Shown here piece after piece: positions 33,898-43,964 of a stretch of 64,000 bases of DNA. The notes beneath the pieces were generated by a model that made no database searches, was not told the origin of the DNA, and saw nothing but the letters and a program-made list of their open reading frames with translations. The DNA lies in assembly GCA_033439685.1 (NCBI GenBank), contig JAUEDM010000002.1:434001-498000 (forward strand), given 5' to 3'. Source of the stretch: Apodospora peruviana. Its lineage: Eukaryota > Ascomycota > Sordariomycetes > Sordariales > Lasiosphaeriaceae. Made by a program: the position numbers and the translations under genes. Each line of letters begins with the position of its first letter. Positions within the stretch are counted from its first letter, which is position 1.

Positions 33898-35874
33898 ATG
33901 GAGCAATTCAGCGGCAGCACTACACCCCATCGCAAGCTCAACGGAGACGAGCTCCGCTACGTCAAGCTTCATCCGGCCGCCTCCGATTCGGACCCCGTGA
34001 TCTGCTCTCTGCACTACTCGCCTCCGCTCAGAGGTGAGAGCTACGAGACTCTATCCTACGCATGGGGGTCAACCGCCAAGACAGCACCGATCACGCTGGA
34101 TGGCTGCGAGTTCCCTGTTACCATTAACCTGTTTGATGCGCTCGTACAGCTTCGCCTTCAGGAGCAGCCGCGGCTGCTGTGGATCGACGCCATCTGCATC
34201 AACCAGCAGGACGGCGAGGAGCGGAGTGCGCTGGTACAGAAGATGAGAGACATCTACCAGCACTCTGGCAAGACGATCGTCTGGCTCGGAACCCCTGGGA
34301 AGAAGCACGAGCAGGACGCGATCGAGGCGGCTTATTCGATAGCCAGGGAGATTGCGAGTCTGCTGGACGGGTCCGAGACTTCTATTTTGAAGGAGGCCGA
34401 GTTCTACAAGAAGAACCGCATCAGTTTGCTTTATCTGGCGGACATATGCAGCCGTGCTTGGTTCCGCCGCGTGTGGGTCATCCAGGAGGTCGATCGGGAC
34501 CAAGAGCAACAACAGGGAGACAAAACGAGTCTTGCTGCCGGCATCAGCAGCATCAGAATCAGCCAACAGCGCGAAATCTGGCTATACTGCGGAGGGTCGT
34601 CCATATTATTCCAAACGTTGTTCAGCGCCTGCGAGGCTGCCGCGTTAATGGTCTCGACCACGGCCACGTGGACCATCGGATCCTGCAGGATCAGAGCGAT
34701 GGCCAACGCCTACGACATCAGGAGGTATCTCGAGGAAGCAGAAGGCTACGGACATGGAACCATCACTTCTGGTCACAAGCTGGCAATGATTCTTTCCGCG
34801 GCGGCGTACGCGAAATCGACGGACCCCCGGGACAAGATATACGCCCTTCTTGGGCTGCTGCCTCCGTCCACGCTCGCAGTGCTGCCCAAGAACCTGAAAC
34901 CTGACTACACGAAGGACATCAGCTCCATATTCAAGGACTACGCCGCCTACATCATTCGATCTGCGGGACTGATCGATGTGATGTACTTCACGGCTGGTGG
35001 TACCAAACCGAAAGACCCGCTATCATTGCCGACCTGGGTACCGGACTGGAGCAGAGACGGGTACGCCATGAGCGAAAAGCTGGCAGCCAAGTACTGCATA
35101 GCCTCAAGTGCGGTGCTCGCACGGGGTCGCGGGCCCCAGGTCCGCGGTGCTGACACAGAGTCACCGCGGTTAGTAGTCAATGGGATCCGAACCGGAACCA
35201 TAAAGCTCATTCTACCGCGCATTGGGAAGGATTCGCATAAAAGAGAAGACAACAGAGGTCCCAAAGAGAAGCTGGAGAATCTGAGCGTGAAGCGAAAGTA
35301 TATGCACGTCAGGAACTATCTATGCATACTCGAGCTGATCCGGGATCCTCACGGGACAGGGCACGAACTTCCACAGCAGGTACAATGGGCCAAGGATAAC
35401 TGGCTCAGGCTCCTGACTCGCAGCCCAAAATCTGCCCGCGACTCTGCAACAACTTCCCTCGAAACGGTCAGCAAGGTGTACGACACGCTGCTGACGGACC
35501 CGGACCCGAGCCCGGAGACGCTTGCCCGGACAGAATTTGTCGTCTATCACATCTACAGGCGGCTGAGCGGCCGCACCGCGGTGGTCTGTTCCGATGGCAC
35601 GTCCCACCTCTGCGACAGGTACGGCGGGGAGCCGCAAATCGAGGACTGCCTGTTTGTTCTCGAGGGCAGCGTGCATCAGTACGTCCTGCGACCGGTGGGT
35701 TCGTGCTACAATCGGGACATTGTGTGGCAGCGGATCAACAATACGTCTTTTCGGCCGCCGGAGTTGCAGGCGTTTTGGGAGGCAGGCAAGGCGACGAATG
35801 TGACTGCTCATAAGAAAGTGACGGAGTTTTGGGAACGGAATGAGGAGCTGGTTGAACGAGTGATAATTGTCTGA
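33898..35874 (+). CDS. HET-domain (heterokaryon incompatibility) protein
   Basis: One exon, 658 aa, with ATG 33898 in good context. The HET domain covers residues about 45-190 with its three usual blocks: YETLSYAWGS, then INLFDALVQLR...LLWIDAICINQQDGEERS, then MRDIYQHSGKTIVWLG. A further block ends in RVWVIQEV. The long C-terminal part (DPRDKIYALLGLLP, LPTWVPDWS, then CLFVLEGS near the end) is the normal companion region. HET domains trigger cell death when incompatible nuclei share a cell and have a TIR-like fold; the trigger partner is not visible here. There is no NACHT or WD40 part, so it is a stand-alone HET protein. Such genes are numerous, fast-evolving and common in gene-poor regions like this one. 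Confidence 0.93.
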   Translation: MEQFSGSTTPHRKLNGDELRYVKLHPAASDSDPVICSLHYSPPLRGESYETLSYAWGSTAKTAPITLDGCEFPVTINLFDALVQLRLQEQPRLLWIDAICINQQDGEERSALVQKMRDIYQHSGKTIVWLGTPGKKHEQDAIEAAYSIAREIASLLDGSETSILKEAEFYKKNRISLLYLADICSRAWFRRVWVIQEVDRDQEQQQGDKTSLAAGISSIRISQQREIWLYCGGSSILFQTLFSACEAAALMVSTTATWTIGSCRIRAMANAYDIRRYLEEAEGYGHGTITSGHKLAMILSAAAYAKSTDPRDKIYALLGLLPPSTLAVLPKNLKPDYTKDISSIFKDYAAYIIRSAGLIDVMYFTAGGTKPKDPLSLPTWVPDWSRDGYAMSEKLAAKYCIASSAVLARGRGPQVRGADTESPRLVVNGIRTGTIKLILPRIGKDSHKREDNRGPKEKLENLSVKRKYMHVRNYLCILELIRDPHGTGHELPQQVQWAKDNWLRLLTRSPKSARDSATTSLETVSKVYDTLLTDPDPSPETLARTEFVVYHIYRRLSGRTAVVCSDGTSHLCDRYGGEPQIEDCLFVLEGSVHQYVLRPVGSCYNRDIVWQRINNTSFRPPELQAFWEAGKATNVTAHKKVTEFWERNEELVERVIIV

Positions 35875-37327
35875 TGGGAATACTAAAGAAATGGATCTGA
35901 AGGAAATAAATATTGAAATCAATTTTAGACACTGTAGAACGCCTTACCGATTATCTATGGTGCCTTTTCCTATTTCTATCCTTCTCACTATTGCTATCAT
36001 CAATCTCAACCGCCAAACGAATGATCAGCCAGATCATTCTTGTCAGAAACTGGAAATGAAGTCACGATATGCAGCTTACCTCTGGGTTAAACATTCTTTA
36101 GCTGCCTGAATCTCATTCTTTTGTCATTTTCAGATACATAAGTCAGCATGTGCTGTTGCTGCTTTAACCTGGGGCCATTGGTGGGCGGTGCTGAGTGAGT
36201 GGACAGGAGGCCTACCTCTTGGTCCTTCCAGATGCAGAACAACTAACTTTGAGCAACGGTGCAATTAGGTACTAGATGATCTCTCACAACAATGTTTATG
36301 AAATGGCCATTCTAGTATCAAACCAATAATACAAGATGGTGACACAACAGCATTCGATATCGTATGTTAGGAATGTTCTCAATACACCCATCAAGCAAAT
36401 ACTTTCGAGGAACTAATACACCCGTGGTCAGTTCCCCTGGTGCGATTAACTTATGAACATATTAAACTGCTACCAACAACCCGTCTTGAAGCACTGGGCC
36501 CAAATGGGTTTGGGTGCGTCGCTAACTCCTGCAGTTATGTGGTCACAGGGCACAAAGTCGATCTCCTCATGCACCTATTACCCGCTGGTTTATAATAATC
36601 GCTACTGATATCCCGATATCCCGTCTACACCTTCTCAGCCTTAGTGACCCGGCGGGCGTCGAAGGGTCCCTGGACTATCGTTCGCTAAGGCAAGGTAGGC
36701 AAGGTACCTATCATCATCATTAACCCGGCTCCGACCTGACATTAGACAGCGGACGAGACTATTACATCGGCGCACGCAGTGTGGCATTTAATTTCACGAT
36801 AACCACTCACCGAGCCCCCCCCCCCCCCCCCCCCCCCCCCGGGGGGAGGGGATCCAGGGATCTCATTCGTAATTATATGCTTCAATCGCCCCGACGGCTG
36901 CGAGGGCCAGTTACCTAGGTACCAACCTAGTGGATGGATGGTTCAAGAGAAGGACATTAGAATTCTTGACCGGATAAGCTTCCAGTGCAGGTCTAGTGCC
37001 AAGGAGGTCTGGCCTTTGTTTAATGGAATAAGACACGGAACAATATTAGAAATATCGGCAGCCAAATAAATACAGAACTGATTAATGGCTCTCGGTCAAG
37101 ATGACGACCACTTGATACCAATCTAGATACAATCATGTTCTCGAGGTCCTACATCCAATCTGCCGGTCTTTGGTCCCAACGAACGCAACTTACATACCAG
37201 ATATAGGTGTGCCCTGGCAGTTAACCACCCCCTGCACCACACGTACCTGGTTGTTAGTCACAGAGTTGAACCCCTTTTTTTCTCCGTCCAACTATCGCCT
37301 GCCTGCCAGATAACTACAAGGAGCTAC
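35875..37327. other. Gene-free stretch with C26/G6 homopolymer block
   Basis: AT-rich 3' flank of the HET gene. At 36815-36846 a run of 26 C is followed directly by 6 G. I see no gene. Confidence 0.6.
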
Positions 37328-37951
37328 CTAGCTCGGAGCCCGCACAAGCTTGATAATCATGTCCTGGTGCTTTGCCCCGCTGGCTTTATACGCAGGCGTA
37401 CTATATGCGGGATCATCGACGTCCACCGTGATGCCCATCATGCCGCCATTGGCCCCGCAGGCGCCCAGCAGTGAGGCAGCAAGCTGAGCAGGCGTGGCAT
37501 CCTCGCCGCCGCCGTCGATGGTGCGCGCCAGGTCAAAGTACGGGTAGGACGAGTTGGTGCGCGGCTTGATGTGCTTGACCAGCACGAGGGCCGTCTCGGC
37601 GCCGTAGATGGGGAGGGTCCACTCGGAGCAGTCGAACTCGGACGGCATCGTCCACAGCGGGTTATTACAGTCGACGGTGGCCAGGTTGCGTAGGTAGGCT
37701 GCCGCGAAGGTGATGTCGTTGACGTTGATGTTCTGCGCTATCCCGCCGTTGACACCGCCGAAGCACACCCTGTCGGCGGTCTCGCCGCAGCTGCGCTTGC
37801 TGACGATGGGCGGGATCGCTGGGTGCGAAGTTGAGTCGGAAGCACGGGGTCCGGATGATGTTCTGGGGCTGGCTAGTGCCAAGGACATGGCTTGGGGGGG
37901 GGGGGTGTTAGTACAGAGAAGGAGTAGGGTGGCCGAGGTCCGCATCATCAT
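37328..37951 (-). CDS. Small secreted Cys-containing protein, effector candidate
   Basis: Single-exon frame of 207 aa. It opens with MMMRTSATLLLLC and a hydrophobic stretch that should act as a signal peptide. A Ser/Pro-rich pro-region ends in a Kex2-like Lys-Arg before SCGETADRVCFGG. The mature part (about 150 aa) has five Cys and is Gly/Ala/Asn-rich (VDCNNPLW, FDCSEWTLP, GACGANGGMMG). A 12-nt C run on the sense strand lies inside the signal region, so the exact start depends on correct homopolymer length; MSLALASP is an alternative start. TACTAAC just before this run looks like a branch site, but I find no matching donor. I recognise no named family. Size, secretion signal and Kex2 site fit a secreted effector or matrix protein. 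Confidence 0.5.
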   Translation of the reverse strand: MMMRTSATLLLLCTNTPPPQAMSLALASPRTSSGPRASDSTSHPAIPPIVSKRSCGETADRVCFGGVNGGIAQNINVNDITFAAAYLRNLATVDCNNPLWTMPSEFDCSEWTLPIYGAETALVLVKHIKPRTNSSYPYFDLARTIDGGGEDATPAQLAASLLGACGANGGMMGITVDVDDPAYSTPAYKASGAKHQDMIIKLVRAPS

Positions 37952-38816
37952 TCTTAGGAGTGGATTGGAAAAGGATGTGATTTCTGTATTATGAATGTAG
38001 ATCTAGGTGGAGAATTGAGATGGCCTCAATGCTCAAAGTCTGATGTCTCCGGGTCGAGAAGATACACGTCTTGTTCGCGGATTATGTTGGCTTCGTTCTC
38101 AATGTCAGTGGTCTCCGGATATAGTCAGCAGCAGTACTCCATCCAAGCCTTGAGTTCATCTTCAACCCGTGAACATACAGGCAGCAACCTGATAGATATT
38201 GAACGGCCAATTAAAAAGCGCCGTTTGTGCAGACGGATTATGTAGGTTGCAATAGCGAATGACTACCTGGGTACTTGGTAAGCAACCTGGCTCTGCTGAA
38301 TACAGAATGTTGTTGGAAGTGAAGAGAGTGTGATAAGGAAGTTCTTGGTTGTAATCAAGGTAAAGATGTTCTATAATACTGCATAATGAAGTTCTTGATT
38401 GTAATTAAGTTAAAGATGTTCTATAATACTGCGCCCCCTTTCAATTTAACTTACCGTACTCAACTTGAACGGTACAGTAGTGCTGGAACCTGGGGGGTGG
38501 ATCAACAAAGAAGATGTGCGTGCCACACAGCTGCCTGGTAGCTGCAGGCAGACTGGAGTCGACCATGCACGACCACATAGCAGACTAGCACAGAACCAAG
38601 AAAGCTCCGTTCTGCATGAGTGGCCATTAACAAAGTCGACACACTGGGGTAATGATGACGATTTCTTCAACTCATACATGCTGGACGAGCAACCTACAGT
38701 CATTAGATTTATTGACTATCGTGGTAATTAACGTGGCGGTGGGTGTCATCCACTCTATATTACAACTGCGTCCTGCATGATCCAAACCCTCCAGTCCCTT
38801 CAAGAACCTTTGATGT
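37952..38816. other. Gene-poor stretch with tandem repeat
   Basis: Possible coding remnants only: on the minus strand around 38170-38030 a frame reads DIENEANIIREQDVYLLDPE before a stop, interrupted upstream by another stop. No family recognised. Confidence 0.4.
38338..38432. repeat. Two-copy tandem repeat, 50-bp period
   Basis: Copies at 38338-38382 and 38388-38432 match at 42 of 45 bases. The differences are G-to-A, C-to-T and G-to-T. Confidence 0.85.
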
Positions 38817-39430
38817 TTAAAATAATATCACAAACAAAAACAACGTCAATAACCACGACAAACTCCTGCTGTTCAAGGTGCTGGACCCCGTCGCCCCATT
38901 CACGCCCGGAACCGTTTGGTTCTGGCAGGAGTACTCGCCCCTGAGTATGCCTGCCGTCCTGAGACCGTTCAGCCCCGTGCAGTTGAACTGACTCAAGGTC
39001 GACTGCACGATGAACTTGTCGAGAACCTTGGGCCTCTTAGTGTCACCCTGGCCGAGATCGATAAAAGGTTGACTGGCACAGCAAAGTTGCGTATGTTGTC
39101 AGCCACAGCCAGGAATAAGTGGTGGATATGGGTGTCAAAATTCTTCTTACAAAAACGCGTTATCAAAAGGGCCGCCCTCAAAGGTCATGAACAACGTGTC
39201 CGTAATTGGCCATACCCACGTGGTACTCAACGGGCGGGGCCATGACATCAACCTGCAACAGCTTCTGCATAGACGAGTTCGTCAACGACAGATTCGGGTT
39301 CCCGCTGATGGCGATGTTCTGCCACGGGTAGTAGGCAAAGTTGGTGTTGTACGATAGCATCCTGAGTTGGGCGTTATCCCTGACCTCGAGGTTCGTGAGG
39401 TTCGTAAAGTCGATGAAGGAGGGGAACACC
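38817..39430 (-). pseudogene. 3' part of a GPI-anchored Ecm33/Sps2-like wall protein
   Basis: The minus strand encodes the end of a GPI-type protein: L-domain-like text (FIDFTNLTNLEVRDNAQLRM, then IAISGNPNLSLTNSSMQKLL), a Cys motif like the Ecm33 C-terminus (FNCTGLNGLRTAGILRGEYSC), a Ser/Asn linker, and a GPI signal ending in LSWLLTLFLFVILF. A plausible 77-nt intron (39149-39073) joins GGPFDNAF to QPFIDLGQGD. Between about 39280 and 39200 the frame shifts. The 5' half of the gene is absent: coding similarity stops near 39430, where the opposite-strand GH55 fragment begins. Ecm33-type proteins support cell-wall integrity. This copy is truncated and probably dead. Confidence 0.5.
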
Positions 39431-40440
39431 CAGATCGGCCTGTTCATCGAGAACGGAAGCGGCGGGTTCATCGGCGATCTCAGTTTTGAGGGCGGCCAGT
39501 CTGGGATGCGTTGCGGCAACCAGCAGTTTACTTCGAGGGATCTGATTCCAAAACTGCAAAAACGCCATCACCATGCTGTGGGACTGGGGTTGTATTTGGA
39601 AAGGACTTGATATATCAGGCGAGATGTCGTAATCAACTCTACCACCGGTGATTTCGCCGGTGGCTCCATTACCGTCCTGGACTCCAAGTTCTCCAACGTC
39701 AAGACCGGAATCCTCGTCAGTCAAGTCCCCCAGAAATCCAAGCACCAAGCCAATGTCAGCCTGTTGAATGTGCAGTACGAAAGCGTTGGAACTATGGTAT
39801 CATCCTCCTTCTCCAATGCGACGATGAGTGGCGGCACTGGATCAGTGGACTCTTGGTTCATTGGCAATACGTACACGGATGGTGAAGCTCAGCGCGGTAG
39901 CTGGAGTAACGGGAAGTCTGGGGGTGCCACAAAAATCCCGGCCGATCTCTTATACAGTGGTCCTGCAAGTGGTGGATACTTTGCCCGGTCGAAGCAGCAG
40001 TACTCTGGCAGCACGGGCTGGATCGCTCCAACGGCGAAGGGTAAGTGGGAGCAGCATAAGTATCTCTCAAATATATGCAAATGATGACACGAGGCGAACA
40101 AGCCGCTGACCATCTTCTTCGCATAATAGGCGATGGAGTCACTGACGACACTGCTGCCTTGCATTTAGCCTTCACCCTGGCTTCTGAGCAAGGGAAAGCT
40201 GTCTTCCTACCCATCGGGTCTTACATTGTCACAGACACCCTGGACGTCAGTCTCGTCCAACCAGAGCCCCCAAAGCGAATGAAACCATACTGATCAGAGT
40301 TTCTAGATTCCGCCGGGAACCATCATTGTCGGTGCCTGCTGGTCACAGGTTTTCCCGGGCGCAACCCTCCGTATATGTGTGGCCCCCATAAGTCCTGCAG
40401 TGCGAGCCTGTCTGTCCCCCTTCGAATACCTGTCTCGCAA
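39410..40440 (+). pseudogene. Truncated GH55 beta-1,3-glucanase gene
   Basis: GH55 exo-/endo-beta-1,3-glucanase motifs run in order on the plus strand: QIGLFIENGSGGFIGDLSF, GMRCGNQQFTSRDL, then AITMLWDWG..WKGLDISG, GSITVLDSKFSNVKTGILV, the linker between the two beta-helices, then GDGVTDDTAALHLAFTLA and PPGTIIVGACW. Two old introns are still readable (about 40038-40131, GTAAGT...AATAG, and about 40245-40306). Frames change near 39550 and near 39625, and the C-terminal half after about 40440 is missing, as is the N-terminus before 39410. The working enzyme is secreted and degrades laminarin or fungal wall glucan. This copy lacks both ends. Confidence 0.8.
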
Positions 40441-40660
40441 TAAGATCCAGATTGCCGGTTACCCTACCTACTATTAGCATCTTGACAGACTGCGTGTATA
40501 TGCAAGGATTGCAGCCTTGATTTCCATATCACCGGCTTCAGTTGTTGGGGGATCGGTTATAACTGCCGAGATGAATACATGTAATCACTCTTCGATATCT
40601 TTTTCGCTTCAACTCTCCGTCTCATACATTTTCAGGAAACTCGTTCTCGCCTCCATTACC

Positions 40661-42052
40661 ATGTCCTCTTCTGCAGACGACTAGACTCTTCTCCTGGTCA
40701 TCTAGACTGCTGTTGTAGGCTACCTGGGCGCTCGCAAGATGTTCGATCACGATCCCCGGGAGCCACCGCTGGCGCCCCAGTCGACCCCCATGATCGGCCA
40801 TATGATCGGGATGGTGACTCGCTAGTTCTATTACTATGTTGATCTCAGCAAGCAAACCACCTCCCCGATTTTCACCATGTCTCTACCGAGGCAGAAGATG
40901 TACGTGGTGACAAGACCTGAACTCATCCAAGCGGTGCAGAAGCAGCCCAAAGTGCTCGCCTTCCCCCCCATCGAGGCCAAGTTCGCCACGACCATCTGCG
41001 GAATCAGTCTCGAGGCCACGGCCATCCTAATCAACAACGTCAATGGGCAACGACGGTGACTTTGGCCTCTCGGTGGAGTCGTACCACACCATGCGTGTCG
41101 CCCTGAAGCCCGGCCCGGAGCTCGACGATATGAACCGCGTCATGATCCAGGAGATCGTGAGGGCGCTGAACCGGGCTGGAACCAGGTTCGCGAATGGGAC
41201 TCAGCACCTGGCTGAAGGATACCATCACGACCGCCACCACCCCGGTCTGCGTATGGTCCCATGAACCCGTACAACGACAAGACTGTCGCCGACGCGTTTT
41301 GGGAATTTGAAGCGGGCCTCATGACCGTCCTGATCGGCTTCCTCTCGTCTCTCACCGCCCGAAAGCCCATCGCCGCCAGAGACAAGCTCGCCGAGACTTT
41401 CGAGGCATACTACAAAGCTGGGGGCCTCGAACAAGCGTCGGTTCTTGCGAAGAAACAATACCAAGCGGAGGTCGACAACAAGGTCCCGCTGCAAGACATT
41501 GCGCGGTTTGAGGTCGGCGGCTCGGTGGCCATTTTGGTGAACACGTCGCCTGCTGCCTTCTGGACGCTCTTCTTTCTCTACGTCCGCCCAGGCCTTCTAG
41601 CTGACGTCCGTGTAGGGTTCGACGCCTGCGTCGAGAGAACTGGCGACAATATCAATACCATCAACATCTCAAACCTCAAGGAGCGATGCCCTTTGTTGCT
41701 ATCGTCCTACAAAGATACCCTCCGTCATCGCTCAATGGGTACGTCGGTACGCGAGGTCATTGAGGACACCCTCCTCGACGGCCGGTGGCTGCCGAAAAAG
41801 GGCACCATGCTACAGATGCCCTTGGACAATGGTAGTTGGGAACCCCCGACAACCGCCAACACGTACGTCGCCGCCATCGTCGTGAAGCCGGATCATGATG
41901 TTCATGTCTCGATCACGAAGCGCCCGGCCCCGGGCGGCGATGGCGGTGATAAGGTCAAGACTACGTGGGCGGTTAGCTTGAACGGGTCGGAGAAGAGTTT
42001 TGCTATGGTGACTGAGGATGTTGCCGTTGCCGCTGAAAACGAGACGGAGTAA
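40661..42052 (+). pseudogene. Cytochrome P450 pseudogene lacking the haem loop
   Basis: From ATG 40661 the frame reads like a CYP7/CYP8-type fungal P450: a membrane anchor, PREPPLAPQSTPMIGHMIG, then TSPIFTMSLPRQKMYVVTRP. It is broken by three in-frame TAG codons at 40682, 40703 and 40823, each one C-to-T step from CAG. Frames change near 41050, near 41170 and near 41255. From about 41265 a long open part reads NPYNDKTVADAFWEFEAGLMTVLIG through to the K-helix region and KKGTMLQMP. There the text jumps to NTYVAAIVVKPDHDVHVS, the part normally found after the haem loop. About 80 residues including the Cys ligand are deleted. It cannot encode an active P450. Confidence 0.85.
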
Positions 42053-42847
42053 TTAGACTACATGATAAAGGTATTTCTGGTAGAAACTTGGTCTGGAGGT
42101 TTAGGGGTAACGTACAGAAACAAACATCGCTGAGAAGCATAAGTAAACTCGATTCTTTCTTCACCTTCTCCTTTTCCCTCGTCATTGACCTTAGGAGCAT
42201 CATCCCTTGCCACGATCGATTCGATAACATATGTCATCACCAACGTCATAACGCGGCATTTCTCGCCGGGACATCTTTTATCTAAACCAGTGGGCAAAAC
42301 TTTCTTCCTTCCCCTCCCTCCTTAACGTCCTACTCATCACACCACTGTCTGTCCGTGTCCCGATGATCGTCAAGGGCCCATGGCTCGCCCCCACAGCTCA
42401 GCCAGCCTCACGACACATAACCACAGGGGGGAGGACAGTCGCCGACAATCCCCTCCTCTCTTGCCAAAATGCGCCACCAATAGCTGCATTATCGCCCCCC
42501 GCCCACATATAACATGCAGCACGCCCGATAGGTTACTGTTTTGCGCCGAACTCAGGCCCTGGCGTCGGCAGCTAGACCCATCTTGACTGGACCTTCAGCG
42601 CATTGCTTCAGACAGCCACAATTCCGCCTTCGTTTGCACCTCTGTGCTCCTCGCGTTGACGTTAGTCTGCAAGCAGGCAGGTATCTACAGTTCGTGCCCA
42701 ACGTCTGGACCACAAGTATTCATAGGTCCATCCACCCACCTTACTCCTTTCCATGGCCGTGGTTTCTCCTTTTCACCTGGACACCTCATTCATACCCAAG
42801 AGAACCAAAGAACCCGCAAACCATTACCAACGAGACCATAAAGCATC
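42053..42847. other. Intergenic
   Basis: Contains the promoter of the next gene. The open frame that runs into it from 42541 has no ATG-supported extension and is probably 5' UTR. Confidence 0.55.
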
Positions 42848-43266
42848 ATGGCGTCAGAGTCAAATCCGGCAGAGCCGATTCCGTCAGGGTGAGTGAGCCA
42901 AAGCAACTCGGGAGTAACTTTGGAAATAATGCACTGACAGTCATTCATCTTCACAGTCCAAAGGAAGCCGGCGAGGCCCCAAAGACGGAGGTAGACCCGC
43001 CGCCCACGGTCACTTGGGACACCACGATCAAAGGCTACTTCCTTCCCAGCGACGTTCAGTGCATGCTGGACAACGGCGGCTTCGACCTGAGCAGCAAGTC
43101 TGATGTCACCAACAACGCCGACGACATCTACACTCAGGTATCGAACAAGTTCATGCCCAAGCAGATGCCGCCGTTCACTCAGCAGAACCCAGACCCAAAG
43201 CATCCGCTCTGGACCCAAGAGATGTGCGACAACTTCAAGGCGTGGATGAACGGTGGATTTCAGTGA
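42848..43266 (+). CDS. Small conserved cytosolic protein, unknown function
   Basis: Two exons (42848-42888 and 42957-43266) across a 68-nt GTGAGT...CTGACA...CACAG intron give 116 aa: MASESNPAEPIPSG, then PKEAGEAPKTEVDPPPTVTW. The core TVTWDTTIKGYFLPSDVQCMLDNGGFDLSS...ADDIYTQVSNKFMP...FKAWMNGGFQ has the spacing of a family of small fungal and bacterial proteins (DIY.QVS..MPP....W....F..WM..G). I know the pattern but no established function. No signal peptide or membrane segment. A frame reading straight through the intron also exists, but the splice sites and the short Ser/Pro start favour the spliced model. Confidence 0.75.
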
Positions 43267-43964
43267 ACCTATGTTTTGCTTTCTCTGAACAGAAACATTG
43301 CTGTTCTGCAGTTACATACCTAGTTCTTAGTTGTATCTTGCTGTTAGGTTTAGATATATGTAGGTACTATGCGGGCGTCAGCAGTGGCGTCGGTCCAGAC
43401 CTCTCCTTCGCAAAAGTTGAGACTGATTTAAACCAATGGGATTCTTAGCTGCTACTGCTCCGTAGCTTCCAATATTATGCAATGTTCGGACTTATTTTGA
43501 TTTACCTCTCTGAGGAACCACGAGCCGGAGAAGATTGTCAAAGCTGCAACTCTGCGCCATATCCGTACATGTAAGCTTGCATGGACCCGGGTGCTGTTCT
43601 TGCGTGCCCCGGGTGCTGTCCTGTTGTGGTTTAGTGCCGTGATAGAGATGCCGTTCAGCTAGTACCAAGCGCGTGGCTGGCTGGCTGAGGTCCTGATCGG
43701 CAACAATAGTCTGCCGGTGGCGGCGTGTGACTAGCTGGATGGCTTGCTTCACGTCTTTCAGTGACTTCAAGATGACGAAGGTTACTTGGAAGGCAAAGCG
43801 AGGGGGGAAAAGGGCAGAGATGCTGGCATCGCAATTCTCATCTTCTCAATTCTTCCTGTGTCCTTTCAGTTTCCTTGATAATTCCTGTTCGGACTGACAA
43901 AATAGTATACCGCTTCTGCAAGGATACAACAGAACTACAACACGATCAAAACTCGCCGTCCGAG
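43267..43964. other. Laccase upstream region
   Basis: Promoter of the laccase gene. A 12-nt direct repeat (CCCGGGTGCTGT) occurs twice near 43586 and 43610. No gene seen. Confidence 0.55.

Noticed and set aside
42541..42847. Upstream extension of the small 116-aa protein to 241 aa
   Set aside because: The extension has no ATG start, is His/Pro/Arg-rich, and reads through a well-formed intron.
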